From Nematostella vectensis (lineage: Eukaryota > Cnidaria > Anthozoa > Actiniaria > Edwardsiidae), in the NCBI RefSeq assembly GCF_932526225.1, contig NC_064038.1, positions 12,399,070 to 12,463,069 on the forward strand: a stretch of DNA of 64,000 bases, given 5' to 3'. The translations under genes and the position numbers were made by a program. Positions 1 to 29,223 of this stretch are shown piece by piece. The notes under the pieces were generated by a model, which had not been told where the DNA came from, ran no database searches, and was given only the letters and a program-made list of their open reading frames with translations. Position 1 is the stretch's first letter; each line of letters starts with the position of its first letter.

Positions 1-1070
1 GCCAAGCCACTCACAGAGATATGGCACATCTCGAGAGCAACCACGAGGAAGCAGACACCAAGTTGCTGCTACACGCTGTCGACGCTACGTCCTTCGGAGC
101 CACCAGTATCGAGATAGTCTCGCTCGACACTGACGTCTTTGTGTTGTCCCTTCGAATATATTCCCTGTTATGCGAGGACACGTCATTTGTCACCGGCAGA
201 GGTGATCGCCATCGGAAGATCAAGCTTGGCCCTATCGTACGCGTCCTTGGACCTGCCAAAACTGCAGCACTTCCTGGATTCCATGCATGGAGTGGAGCAG
301 ATGTCACAGGGAGCTTTGCAGGTAAACAACTGATGTCCAGATAGTTATATGTATTTTGTTTCAAACTCGCAACATCCTCATTGTTTTTTTTCTTGTTTAA
401 GGGAAAGCAAAGATGTTATGCTGGAAAGCTTTCATCGACGCTGACCAAGACAGCATTACTGCACTTGCAGATCTTGGAACTTCTGATGTGCCACATGCTT
501 TACCAGCCCAACACGCGCATTACCAAAGTCAAAGACCTGAGATGGCTCCTGTTTCGTAAGAAACAAGCTGAATCAGAAAGACTGCCGCCCACCCTAGCAG
601 CACTGAGGGAAGCCACAAAACGCGCACATTACCAATGTATGGTGTGGAACTCAGACATTCTGGCGAAACCGGAACTGGCATCGCCCTCAGACTACGGATG
701 GAAATTGGAAGCAGGTAAATATTGCTCGTTACATACAGTAATTGCTTTTTTACCATTCATTGGCCCTAGAAATAATTTACAAACCAATTGTCGTGTGCTT
801 TGGTTGACAAATGAATGGGTTCCAGTGATGACATCATTAAAGCCAGCACCAGATGCTGTGCTCCATCTAGTAAAGTGCGGATGTTTAACGGAGAGGTTTT
901 CGACAAACAGATGCCAGTGTCGCAAGGCGGGACTTCCATGCACTGATCTCTGTGGTTGTGCTGACGATGAGGAAGGCGAGCCCTGTCAAAATGTCAGTGA
1001 GGAGGAAGAGGGAAGCGAGTCCAGTGACGAAGAGGAGGAAGAGGATGTAGGCGATGGAGATCACGACTGA
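1..1070 (+). pseudogene. Degenerate CXC-domain (tesmin/TSO1-like) repeat gene, 5' end outside the window
   Basis: The frame is open from the window edge. Exon A (to 321) reads a conserved block with the motifs NHEEADTKLLLHA, SLDTDVFVLSL and LGPAKTAALP, and ends in a GTAAAC donor. Exon B starts at 402 (phase 1) with GKAKMLCWKAF. Around 488-510 the reading jumps frame: one frame ends in LGTSD and another picks up at YQPNTRITKVKDLRW. About 10-15 codons seem lost, so this copy is broken. It continues with KKQAESERLPPTLAALREA, a likely second intron from 715 with no clear acceptor, then WVPVMTSL and a cysteine-rich CXC block (KCGC, CQCRKAGLPCTDLCGC). An acidic Glu/Ser tail ends at the stop at 1068-1070. 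From memory, similar proteins are numerous and uncharacterised in coral and anemone genomes, which suggests spread with a mobile element. CXC domains of this type bind DNA in tesmin/LIN54. The DTD block resembles a PIN-like nuclease motif, but that is a guess. Confidence 0.7.
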
Positions 1071-1995
1071 GAGCCTTGCTTTAATGGCAAAATACGTTCC
1101 CCGGTGATAATTGTTGCATTTATTGAGATAAAACATGAGCAAGTGTAGTGATAATTCGTATTACCGATAAGCGATAGTAATTGACAATCTTATGTTTAGA
1201 GCCTCGCTTCCACGTCAAAATAGCCACGTGACCTTCTTAAATCGGTTTGTGGGTTCTACCACATCATATCACATAATATAAGAAATCTGAGCAAATTTGG
1301 CTGAAAATAGGCTCAAATAAGCGGTAGTTATGAGTAAGTCAATATAATATTAGAGCCTCGCTTCCATGTAGAAGGGTCACGTGACCTCCCAACATGTACT
1401 TATGGTCATAACATGTATAATACTATCCCCTAATAAATCTGAGCACGTTTGGTGACATTTGGTTGCAAATATGTAAAGTAAACTGCAATTTAAGTCACAG
1501 CCTCGTTTCCATGCTGAGCAATTTGAGGCCCTTCTTTAACCCCCCTAGTAGCTTACCCAACAAGTTAAAAAATTGCCGACAACATTTTTTGTGTTCCTTA
1601 GGGTCCCCTCAACACTTCTAGATAGGTGGCTTGTTCTCTTCACAAAAATCCCACGGGAATACACATGCTCCCTGACTATTTATGAAACGTGTCTTACGGA
1701 TGTTTTTACCCAATAAAGAAGTTATAAATCAATTAAGTGTGTCATTTTTATTTGTCCTAAACAGGGTATGGTTTTTCAGAATTTTTGTCCTAAACAGGGT
1801 CAGGTTTCAAAAAACCCCCAGCGGCATCAGCCGGGGAGAGGCGCCTTTTCTAGGAAGTAAAATCAGCAACAGCAAACGCCTTTCTTTCAGCTCACGGTAT
1901 GGCACTAGTGAAAACTGAGTTTGTGCTTGCGCTCATCCACAACACGTTTGCGCTTGCGTCTGTGCTTATGCTTGCATCACTAGTGAAAACTAGGC
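1071..1995. repeat. Gene-free stretch with three diverged ~150-bp tandem units
   Basis: Three related segments start near 1200, 1351 and 1499. Each begins with AGCCTCGCTTCCA or a close variant, followed by a CACGTGACC-like box in the first two. The spacing of about 150 bp and the divergence point to an old tandem duplication. A short internal duplication (TTTGTCCTAAACAGGGT) lies at 1753-1803. No gene is visible. Confidence 0.6.
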
Positions 1996-2250
1996 TTAAA
2001 GCCGCATTGCACCAGTTTACTTACGGAGGTCCGACGGAAACCTCAACTTTTGAAAAAGACAAAAGAATCTATAAGAATCCGAGATATTTAACAGGCCATC
2101 CGCCCTAAATTATCAATCACATCCTCAAAGAAACTTCCAATAGACAGACTGCTTTCAATATTTTGAAGTATTTTTCGCGTTTTCCGTTAAAAATAATCCG
2201 AGATTGATAGGTAATCGACCGTAAGTAAACTGGTGACAATGCGGCTTTAA
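1996..2250. mobile_element. 255-bp TTAA-flanked MITE, copy A
   Basis: Starts TTAAAGCCGCATTGCACCAG and ends CTGGTGACAATGCGGCTTTAA, giving terminal inverted repeats of about 30 bp. It has no coding capacity. Two more copies lie in introns at 4683-4902 and 51568-51820. TTAA target sites are typical of the piggyBac and Kolobok superfamilies; which one mobilised this family cannot be told here. This copy lies outside the genes I can see. Confidence 0.85.
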
Positions 2251-2390
2251 CCTACAGGCGCAAGGGTAGGATTTGCTGTAGCTTGCTGAGGGTCGAAAGT
2301 TTTCAGGCAAAGTAGGAGGGTGAGTGGCATAGAGTAGTTTTCAAAATCCCGTGAAATACTATGTAGCTTATTTAGTACTAAAATGCACTA

Positions 2391-2531
2391 AGGCTAATAA
2401 AAACGTCGTATTATCCATGAGCCGTATTCAATGCAAATGCATGCAAAAGAAATTAGTCGACTGTTTCATCTTTATTTGCTTGCATTTACATTGAATACGG
2501 CTCATGGATAATACGGCGTTTGAATTTAGCC
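2391..2531. repeat. Foldback (inverted repeat) element
   Basis: The left arm with TTATCCATGAGCCGTATTCA (about 2401-2450) pairs with a right arm with TGAATACGGCTCATGGATAA (about 2478-2521). The outer ends (AGGCTAA / TTAGCCT) extend the match. It looks like a small non-autonomous foldback transposon. Confidence 0.75.
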
Positions 2532-4220
2532 TAAATGTCATTTTTCTTCTTGCTTGACTATTACACTTAAACAATTACATTTTATTGCACGGAATTTTGA
2601 AAAACACTCCAAACGAGAATGGCCTGGCTGGCTACGTTGGCTATGCAAACATACTACAACTAAAAGCGGGGCTAATCAAAAACGAATAAACTATAACCGC
2701 AGTAACCCAATTTGAAGTTTTATTCGTATTTTTAAACTCTGTCTTTCTTTTTTTTTTTTTTTTTACAGCACTCGTTTTAAGATTCTATATATAAAAATTA
2801 TACTGAAAGACTATCACACATTTACAAACGTCTGGACGATAACAAGACCCTTGGTGAACCTTAATCTTACTGTTAATTTACTGCGCTACACGGAGAAAAC
2901 GTGTGGAAAATTGTCTGAACTATCTGCATGTTACGAAAGTGGGAAATGTACGTGGGTTCGCTATATGCGGGCGTTATGGTGTATGTTTCAAGACTGGGTT
3001 TACCATCAAAACCAGTGGTTCGAGCTCGTCGTATATTACACTGTAGACACTTGGTACTATTCATTCCTGAAAACATTGATGAGTTGGGATTTCTTAACAC
3101 GATTATAGAAGTGTTACCTCAAACAGGCCAGTTCACCTACCCCATAACTCTTTGCGACGTGCGCGTGATAACGCGGATAAAAACAAACTTAGCCCTTGTT
3201 TACAATTTTGACGCCTTGCCTCAGTTTCACGCGCGCGTCGCAAAGAGTTGTGGGGAGGTAAATATAATTGCCACCTTAGGTCTCAGAGGTTTTCGCATCG
3301 CCGAGAGCCCGAATACGTGACGAACGAATGCCGACAGGAGGGCGAGCGACAAAGCCTCTGGCACCTAGAGCACATAAGTTCCGAAATAGAGCCTAATCTG
3401 CAAGTCATCAAACTTGTGAATGCTTTTAACGACTCAACGAAGTAGCCACATAGACATTTGCAGTTGAAGTTCTAGGAATTGGAACCTTTAGGATAGGCGT
3501 GGCGTCCTACGAATCCATCTTCATTGCAAGATCTATTCGGGGTTATTTGAGCTTGGAATTTCACATTAGCCAATGAGAACGTGTCCGTCAATCAGATTTA
3601 TAAATGAGAGACATGGGGAAGTGTTGAGCACTTAATGTTTTCCCAAGAAAGCACATGTAAAAGGATGCTACCATTATGTCACACTGGCAGATCCGTCACA
3701 ATATTTACCAGGCGTCAAACAGGAGCATCCGTAAACGCGAATTATAGCACCTCTATAGCTGTGTCCGAACCTCCTCAACTAAATATGAACCTCTGTCTTT
3801 TCAGACTATCTGATTGGAACACTCAAGACTACTCCATAAGACACGAGAACTGAAGTGGATTCTCTGATCAATGTATGCCAGTGTACGCTGGTTTCCATGG
3901 AAATAACCCCATTTTGTCGCGCCATGGTAACGAATTCTTTTCACATGAGTTGTAGAGGATGCGAACCAATGTAGCTTCTTGCCCTTACACGTGTGCAGTT
4001 TCCATAGGAACCATTGGATTGTGCTTCACTGGCAACCCAGGCTAGGTTCTAAGCTAGGAACGCTGATTATCCGATAACTGGTAAAACACTCCATTTTAAT
4101 CAATTTGAATTAATCCAACCGTTTCTATGGCAACAGAAGACGTGTAGCCATGGCAACAAAAACCTTGCAGCAATTTGCTTTGTACATTGGGAATATATAC
4201 AATCTGGCGTGAGACGATTC
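2532..4220. other. Region downstream of Groucho; no gene seen
   Basis: Short random ORFs only, none with recognisable protein character. The Groucho 3' UTR must begin here. A possible ATTAAA poly(A) signal on the minus strand is at 4095-4100, about 120 nt past the stop. An AATAAA lies far out at 2719-2724. Neither can be confirmed without transcripts. Confidence 0.5.
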
Positions 4221-19719
<15,499 letters not shown>

Positions 19720-22700
19720 GGCGACGGTTTCCTGAAGCCTTGAACGGCCTTAAAGACTCGACAAAGATCAAGCGAATCTGGCTTGCAGTAGACCCTTCAC
19801 AACTTGTTTGATAATATAGTAAAAGTACTCGAGCATTGCAGCACTCGATTCAACCGTCGCTCGTTCAAATTTGTTCGCTCCAACGAGCCAAAAGACAAAA
19901 CCAAATCCAGCGAGACCAGGCAGTAAATCCTCGAGGAACAATCCCTGAATCAGTATGGCTTGTATTGTGAAAGATTGGTGGCGAAGTCGGAGTTGAAGTT
20001 AGACTTTGTGCCCCGAGACAAGAGTAAATATTCAAGATGAAACCGACACAAGCAAACTGACACGGTCGAAACGGCACGCGGTCACCGACTAGTAACACCA
20101 TAACACCTCGGGGGACATTCCATATAAGGAGAGTGTTTAATCTATATTTATTGGCAATTCAGTCAAAACCAATCACCAATGAAGGCTACAGCGAAACTAT
20201 CCCACGTGGGGTTGACCCAACTTGTGGGGTAAACAAGACCCAATCAACGACGAGAGTGTGCGAAAAAACACTGAGAACACCTGCATTCTTCACGGCTTAA
20301 TAAGATCAAGAGTGTCATACAGACTTTAACGAGATCCTTCAACTGTCAATCAAAGTAACGTGGTACAGTGTTGACAAAGCTAAGCCCCGCCTATACCATT
20401 CTCCTCAAACAAATGCATTGTAAATTGGTTTCTTATATCGCTAAACTAAACACGCAGACCCGGTAAAGCCTTTTGAGGCAACCAATAGAATTCTAGCACG
20501 GTGCGGTGTGATACGTGTATGCGCTAGTAGACCGCGTTGGTGGTCATTGTCGGGGCATTCGTATAAAGTTACACGGTTTTTGCCTACTCGTTCATCCATG
20601 AATAGATAATTCGTCAAGTCGCGCCCATGCAGTCAACATTTCATAGAGACCGCGGCGAGATGCAGGAATAATGACAAGGTTGCTCTCTCTCGCCAAGCCA
20701 ATCAATATTTACTCAGCTCTTTCTCTTTGCGCGCTTGTACAAGAAATAAATGACGACACAATTGGCCTTTTCTAATCTATGTACACTCCCGAACTAGCTT
20801 CGTATAATATTTGGTTTTGCTATCAACATAAGCGCGAAGGGAAAATGCATGCCTAATCTCCAGTCGCTTTAATAGTGCCCGCAGGGAGTCAGCAAATATA
20901 TACAGCAAAGGCGCCTTCGTGTCTCTGAAAAGACACGTTGATTTTGGTAGATAACGGAATAATTAACACAATAATCGTGCCCTGAGTGCTGCTAATCAGA
21001 CTCGTCTGTAATTACGCAAATTACAAAATCTAATCGTAATAATGACTAAGGATCGGAAAACAGAATATGCAGCTTGCGCATGTCACGTGGGGTGGACAGG
21101 CACGCACTAATTGAGGCGCGGGTCATGTTTTCCTGTGTTCTGATTGGCTGGCGGTCGCGCATTGCCTAAAAGCTCTACTCTAATCGATCGAACCGGGTGA
21201 GCCGTGATAACAATAAAGCAATTTAGTGACAGAGAGTGAATGTTGATGACGCTGACACGTGCTTGTGGTTCATTGAATCATTTCCAAGATGGCTCTTTCG
21301 CGTAGCCCCATCGAGACAAACAAGCTCGAAAAAATGCAATTACGCTTGACAGCCAAGACAAGAGGCATTTACCCCGCTCAAACAATCCATCTAAAAGATT
21401 TGTTTAGAGAGCTCAACTGAATGCATGGCTTGCATGTTAATGGCCACAAAAGCCGTTTGCTTGGGGTTATTGTCTAATCACTCGGGCTTATCCTTGCGCG
21501 AAAGACTTCTAATGCAAAATTAAGATTTTTGGGTCATTGAGAAGGAGTCGATCTCGTCTGGAAAAGATTACAGAAAGCGCGGTTGATCTATCGCCTACTA
21601 GCGCTTCGGGGCAGTTTTTGTCTGTTCTCACCCTTTGTGCCCCTCTAGCCTGCGTGCAAAACAGGTTTAATCCATCTCTATTAACGACCATTCGTGAACA
21701 CACAAGCTAAAACATCCGCGCTCCCCCCGTCAAATGTGTCTTGAGTTTCCTCTCTGTTGACATCTTGCGGGTTTTCGGTTTCGGAAAATCCTTCGGTTTG
21801 GCGCTTATCGCGAAGGGTCTTGGCTGCGCAAATGGATCTGATTATCGAAAAAATATTCATCCTGCAGATGTTTTACAGGCTTATTCGCCTCTCTTGTTGC
21901 GCACGCTTGTGATATTTCCGCCTTAAGGTTATTTTGTGTTTCGTTAGTTTTGTTGAATAAAACTCATAGACTTTATTACAAAAAAAGAAAAGAGTGCGTT
22001 CTCGATTGGAGTATTTTCTTCACTTCAAAAGCAAACCCCATGCACTGGAGCCTTCCAAACCGCAACTAAACAAACCCCGAGTTCGATTTTTAAAAGATTA
22101 TTTAGTAAAGCTGGTTGCAACCCTCCTAGCGCAATTAGAAAACTTGTCTCGAGTAACCGCAGGAAGTGTTGCGGTCGGAAAGCGCGACCCATTGAGAGCA
22201 CGAAGAATGGACGGTTATAATTGGACGGATCAAAATTGTTTTTTTTGTTTTTTTTTTGGACTGATTGATCCAGAAAAACCACAAAAACCGCCCGAAACTA
22301 TCTGAGGTGAATAGTCGCATTAGAGCCAGCCCTATTTATTTTGCGGTTCGTATATGAATAATGAAACACACCGATAAAACAACACAGCTGAAAAATTGAG
22401 GAGCCATTGATGTTCGAGATAATAAAGAAGTACATTTTCAAATATGCTCGTTTTTTTATGAGCTATATTCTAAACGGATTTCTGTCTACACTAGTCTAAA
22501 CCCTGGACAAAAGAAAGCGAGCTTTTAAAATACTCCTTTTGTGTTGTTTGAAAATGTTAAAAGAAATAATAAACTTAAGTTATGAACGTCGCACCTCGGT
22601 TTTGAATACACTTAAGACCGAAAATAAATAGACATACGTGTCAGATAGTACTCGAGTTGTTTCGTTTTGACGTGTTTTTCGTCAAGTGAATGATAGTACA

Positions 22701-25194
22701 GTGAGTAAATCGAAAATAATACTTGATTGAAGCGGTCCCTTGCAACTGCTGGAAGCTATATTATACTGATAGGTTTTTACTGTAAAAAGGCCTTAGGGTA
22801 TAATATATGAATATCTAGAAAAAAGAAGAGTCCTGTCATAAAAAAACCTGATTACACTATGCGCCAAAAAGACTCTAAGTGATCATCGATAACAAGAAAA
22901 ATCACGAAAAACAACAACAACAACATCTAACACAACAAAAGCACAGTGCAACACTGGATTTAACTGCTTTTGTAAAACAGAAACTCAAAAGAAACGAGAA
23001 TAATTGTTTATATTCAATTATTTAGGATATTCTAGAAGCGGAAAGCCTGCTTGATTGTAAATTGAAAATAGCTTATGAGGAAACGCCAAAAAAAATCGCA
23101 GTTCGAAAACGTTGTTACGACAATTAGCGCGTCCGTTCAAGATCAATTTCATCTCGGCGTTATTTATTCATTGGTCAGTGAAATACCTCTCAATCATCTT
23201 CCTTTCACATAAAGACGAGATCTGGAGGAGCATGTCACTAAAGTAAATAGCAATTTGCGACCATTTGTGACCTGAATCAATATACAATTCACCCGCGTTT
23301 GGTGTGCATATACTTTACGCCTTTGTTTTTTCATATCAGCGTCATTTTCCTTTTTTGATCAACTTTAGTCAAAATCACAATCCCACATTTTATAGTTTGA
23401 AAATGCGGTTTCCGTTGCACTGTCCAATTAAAATGTTCAACGATTTTATAAGAATCAGGTGGCATTTGCGAAAGTAAATAAAAACGTTAACTTTTAGCTA
23501 TGGAAAAAAGACAGCTTTAGGAATTGTGTCAACAATGGTCTCAAAAGGGCCCCAATGTATTCCGGCTTACACACAAATCCTTTTTAGCATAATATTTGAA
23601 AGAATAATTTGTTGCCGCTCGCACAAATTTGTCCAATAAACATATATGAGGGGTTTATCACCTAAAGAGAAAACAAACTAACCATACGTTATTAACATTT
23701 CTCTGCTTTCTTTGAAGTTTGAAATTCGCATATGCTACATGCGCAAAACGCAAACCAGGGCTGAATATATTATTTCATAACGCAAAAAATTTAAGCATAC
23801 ACTTGAGCAAATATTAAATAATCCAAGATTAACGGAGAAAAAGAAGAGAGAAGATCTCTAGTAGACCAACAACATTCTTTTTTACTAGATTCAAGGGTTT
23901 TATTCCTTGAAAATAACGGATCAGTTTTTGCCGATAAGGCTTATCGCGAATGAAAGAGACAGTTTTGGGGATAATTCGCATTGAAGAAGAATCTATTCGC
24001 ATTGGCTATTTGTGGCGCTAATCGCAAGCAGAGGTCAGATTGGGGGCGTTTTTCTCCATTTTTTCAAACAGATGTCTCTAAAGTGTTTTAAATATCAAAA
24101 GGGCTTTTAAGTGTTGAGCTTAGTTTAGGCTTTTTTTTTCTTTTTGCTCACCATCAAATTTGGAATCTTTTTAATTCAAAGAGGGTTGAACTTTATTTAG
24201 TTTCTTTTTCAATATTTCACAGTATTCTGATTTTGATTCAACAACAACAGCAAAAAGGAATGCGAATCTAACGAAGGCCGTGGCTGGGAAATTATACAAA
24301 ACATTTTTCTTATCTTTCACACTTAGGAAATTGACTTTTCATTAAATTTTCCCCTTTAGGAAAACAGCAATAAAAATAAATAGGGAAAATGAATGCACCA
24401 TCAATATAATTGTATGTGGGCGGACCCCAGAAACAAAATATTTCATATAATATTATATGATATTATATTTCACTGGCTCTTGTGTCAGCTACAAATCTAA
24501 CCAAAATTGTATTGTTTTAACTTCTTCGAGATAGAAACAGAGTCAACAAATTTTAAGGTGAATGAATTGTGAATAAAAGAACAAACAAGGACCGTTTTGT
24601 GGCTATTGATATATTTTCAACAGGAGATATCTTAGTGTACATTCGATGTCACCAAATAAACGATAGATTTCAGTTCCTGTTTGAACAAAAGCAATAATAA
24701 TTGCATATGGAAGTTGTGGGATTTTTTCCTTATCTCATATCAATTCCCGAACACGTTATCTTTATATTAAGGACTGAATTATATTAGTTATCTCTGTTAT
24801 CATTCTAGCATTTTCCTTGATCTAACAGAGGTGTCTTACTTCTATCTTTAGCTTTAATAGCTCTAGCCAATTTTTATTTAACTTTCGTGATGAAAATTTG
24901 AAATTACAATTTAAAACACCAAGTGCTATAGATACTTCATTAATGATCAATTGAAAAGATCGCTATGACTTTTCCAAATCAGCAAATTATAATGGATGCC
25001 TTTCCACATTTGTTATATTATTAGAATGAGAAATGGCAACCGACGGGGACTCTTTATAAGTCCAGAAGTTCTGCAAGGTACGAAGTAGTGAAGCGGCGAC
25101 CCTCATTTTTTCTCAGAAAATGCGTTTATAAATCGAGGCAAACTTTGGTGACATTTGTGCCTGGAAAGTGAAAGCCATCATTGAAACTTTCAAG

Positions 25195-25445
25195 CAGGCG
25201 GCACGTGTCAGGAGGGAGACTGGACCCCACTCTGCTCATGCGACGAGATGAGTTCAACCTCGTTGGTACTTAAGAAGACGGTTCATTTGGTCAGTTTTAT
25301 GTGTGCATTGAGTTAGAAACGGACTCCAGATGGATGAAGAGATCTGTTCAGAGCTAAGGATGCCGATTTGAACTAAATTTATCCATGGTCAGTGAATTAC
25401 TATACTGGATCCTACCCTTGCTTTTTTTTAGGACACGCCCCTGGT
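25195..25445. repeat. Dispersed repeat, copy 1 (second at 58955-59158)
   Basis: Both copies share, in order, GAGGGAG, a CTGGACCC-ACTC block, GACGAGAT-AGTTC, a TGTGTGCATT block, AAGGATGCCG and a GATACGCCCCT-like end. Identity is moderate, so the insertions are old. Confidence 0.55.
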
Positions 25446-25584
25446 AAGAGTGAAGACAGAGAACCTTATGTACTAAGCGACACCCCTGGCCTTTACTGCA
25501 TTAAGAATACAATGTAAAGTACACAATTTAGAAAATAAGAAAAAGCCGCATAGTATTTGAAGATTCCGGCCCACTTTTTGGCTG

Positions 25585-25890
25585 TCAAGGGTGGGGGGGG
25601 GGGGGGGGGGGGGGGGTGCGCGCACCCCTCTGTGTACGCCCCTGAAGTTTTAATTTCATTTCTCTATGGACCTCTATCTAAGCTCTAGTAGCCATCACGG
25701 GGTTTCAGGAAAAAAAGGAGAAAAAAGTTTGGTACGCCATCGGAATAAAAAAAAAACGTTTGTGGATGAGGGAGAGGACAGGGTTTGTGGTATGCGAAAA
25801 CGCTAAGATTTTGTCGAGGTGTGTGTGTGTGTGTTCGTGGTGGGCGAGGGCTGGGGCTGGGGGGGGGGTTGAGGGTGGGTGGGTGGGTCG
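25585..25890. repeat. Long poly-G tract and G-quadruplex-type run
   Basis: About 26 consecutive G near 25591-25616, followed by GTGCGCGCACCCC. A second G-rich run with many GGG blocks lies near 25847-25888. Such tracts are prone to sequencing and assembly length error. Confidence 0.7.
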
Positions 25891-28800
25891 TTGAGTGGCG
25901 CGATCTCTCTACGCAAACCCATAGCTACGCGCTATGTTTGCATCCCCTCAAAGGTCTCATTTTGAGAACAGTAGTGAACAGTATGACGTCAAAGACTCGT
26001 TCAGACTTGTAATGCTTTTATAAATAATGATAAACCTGACGTCCCTAAGTGGTTTTACTAGCTTGACAAGCACTCCATGCCGGTGCCACTTAGTTCCTGT
26101 ATTCAGGTCACGTTCGCAAACAGGGAAAAACGAACGGGCGGGTATCTCCACTTTGCGCATGCGTAGTGCGACTTAACACTAGAAGGATATCTAAAACAAC
26201 TTCATGTCAATCAAATGTCACTTAGCCATCCATCGGACACCAGTGGAGCCTTCGAAAATTAGAGTCTTCGAGTTATGTATTTGAATAGGAAAGAACAAAT
26301 AATTTAAAAAAATGCGAGGTTAATTGAGGTACAAGGTACAAGGTTTTTTTTGATGGCGGAAAAATAGTGTAACTAAAATATAATAATATATGACAAAAAT
26401 TGCCCAAAATGTGCTGTAACTTCACATAGTCGGTCATAGGTTGTGATCTTTGAGCTCCGTAATCTAGATACTGTCAGAGTAAGATTACTAATGGTCTGAT
26501 AAACTCTTCAGGTTGCATTGATTTTTTCATGTTTTGGCGCCTATCTCGTGCGGATTACCAAGTGCTGCCCCCGAGATGTTGGGCAGTTTGAAGAGCCCCC
26601 TCTTGACTCAACCAAAACCTCATGCATCGAGAGACAAATGTCATAACAAGCCCTTGAATTGTTACTCATCGTCTCTCTAAACGACCAATATCAACGCTTG
26701 GCTGGATGAGTCAATAAGTCTCGAGAAAGTGCATTAGCGTTTTGACCGATGTGTTCTTATTTAGACATTCCGTGATAGTAGCAGACTATTTGTGAGCTCA
26801 GCATTTTGCGGTGTGGTTTGATTATACTAACTAGGCACAGCGACCGTTTTACACCAAATAAACAGTTGGACGGTTATTTTTTGTCGCAATACCAATTTCT
26901 TTGAATAAAACGATGCGATACATAGCTATTTTCGATCATGATTCATCAAAGGCTCATTCTGTGGAAAATTAATGCAGGCACAAAAGGGAAACTTTTCTTA
27001 ATCAATTTACAATTCCTAGTTTATAGCCTAAGGGATAAATTTAATCGCGTCGTTATTCTAGTTTTTCCCGGAGAACTTGATATTCGTTGTGTAACAAGTA
27101 CCCGATAGAGCGTTAAAAAACCCTTAGTTTCCCAGCCATAAGTTGGGGTCGTAGACCAGCGAGAGGTTTATTCAAGGCGCGTTTAACTCACGCTCTTATC
27201 ATCATTTGACTGACGAGAGAGAACCCTCTTACGAAACTCCGGAAACAAACTAAGCCGGCTTAGCTTGCGGGGAACGAGTTTAAAAACTAATCAGACTGAA
27301 CCGGGAAATCGAGAAAAATAGAACTCATACCAGGAGATTAGTTGTAAGAATAACATGATATTTAGAAGTGGGTGTATAATAAAATGACATATAAAAGAGC
27401 GTTGTTTTGATCTACAGCATTAGGTTATACCGCAAATGCGCCCTGCGGTCAGCGGGTCTAGAAGGAGGGATATCTGGAAGCTCGAGATAGGAAACAAATG
27501 GAAGGAAGTCAGATAAGGAAACGTCATCGGCAAGTATAGTCATATTAGAGTCCTCTAGGGGTGAATAATGGCGATGGTGGTTTGTGGGCAGCGGTTGACA
27601 TCAAACCGCGACGCACGCGGTGCCATGTGGAGTGAGTAGAAACTCTGAAGTCATGTGACATTTCGCTTGGTCATGTCATTAGCCCTAGCCCGCTAAAATC
27701 CGCGCCAGAGATAAGTGCAGGGAGGGTTCTATTTATAGAACGCAGCTCGAAAGGCTGAGCGAAAACTCGTTGGAGCCGGGTAAATAATTGACCTCCTCCC
27801 CACCGAAACTACCTTCTAATTACACTTTATTTTCGCGTCACTTAAATTTCGCGGTTTTTAAAAATAAGTTTCAAAAAATCATAATTTATTGTCCCAAAAT
27901 AGCAAAATAAAGTGACCTGGTTTTTACGAAAATATCGTCGTACATCGTACGCGAAATATCGTCATCTCAAAATAGCGAAAGTTAAGGTAGTCCAGATTCT
28001 AGTTCTTTCTGCTATGCGGCTGCGGTCGACCTGTGCAATGGCGGCGCCGTGTAGAAAAATTTCGGGTAGGCTGTATCCAGTCAGCCCTTCTAGCTGCTCA
28101 ATTAAATTTCGATTTAAGATAAGGTAGTGTATGCAATCAACAAACAACAGTTTCCCCAAAAAATCGCCTACGAAAGAAGACACTCGGATCTTGTTTTATT
28201 CAGATACATTTAAATCGATACTAAACGATTGGCTTTGTTAAGCAAAAATTCATCTATAAAAACCTCTATTCTTGATTTACTACGCTTCGCTTTGACTTAG
28301 ACGCTTTTGGGCATATGAAAACCACTAATAGAGATGAGATAGACGTACTAGGTAGTGCCAAACAACGCACGCGCTGCAATGCGAGACAAAGACGGAAGGC
28401 GCCACTAAATGCCTTGTCATATCCATGGATTTATCAACAGCTAAGGGCCACTCGATATAGCAGTGATAAGACAGATAAGATAGTAAAGTAAGGGGGTGGG
28501 GGGGGGGGGGGTAAATACAACCTTAAACACGTACGACGGGTGCTACGTCGCGCAACACTGACAGTTTTGTGAAGGCCGAGAAACGTGATGTACTAGATTT
28601 TGAGATTGGCATGAGCTTCAATTGCCTGGCCGACAAGCGTGTGGGCGAATAAATGCTTGAGTGAACATCAGAACAGGACGGGTTCCCTGTGGTACCTAAG
28701 TTACATTTATTTCGAATAAGTGTCGTTGAAGTGTGTCCATGTGTTGTAGTGCGTCATGGGTAACGTATAAATGACTGAGTCCTGTATCTGTAGAGCTTTG

Positions 28801-28927
28801 TGAATAGCTACAGGAACATATACAATAATATTGTAGCTTTGCTGTATTTGTATTTTATTTAGCAATTCTTTTCGATACCCATAGAGCACTGCGAGCTACG
28901 ATACACGTATTCTCCAAAGTGCATCCA

Positions 28928-29223
28928 CAGGGGGCCCAGGCTAGTGGCTAACTAAAGACTGCTTCTAAACACCATTTTTGCTGTAAATGACAATAAAATC
29001 GTATTAATAAAGCTTCGGAGTAGTGATTTGTGGTGTTTTAGTTTCCCTTTCACGAATGGGAACATTGATTATTTTGGAATTAGACCCCCAAACAGCGTAA
29101 CAAAAACACCACAAACCACTACTAAAAGACAATATCGGAAGATTATCTTATTCTATTGTCATTTACAGCAATACTGAAGTGCAGAACCAGCCCTTGGTAA
29201 GCCACTATCCTGGGCCCCCTGTA
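28928..29223. mobile_element. ~296-bp foldback element
   Basis: Terminal CAGGGGGCCCAGG pairs with CCTGGGCCCCCTG at the far end. Internal blocks also pair: TGCTGTAAATGACAATA with TATTGTCATTTACAGCA, and GTAGTGATTTGTGGTGTTTT with its complement. No coding capacity. Confidence 0.8.
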
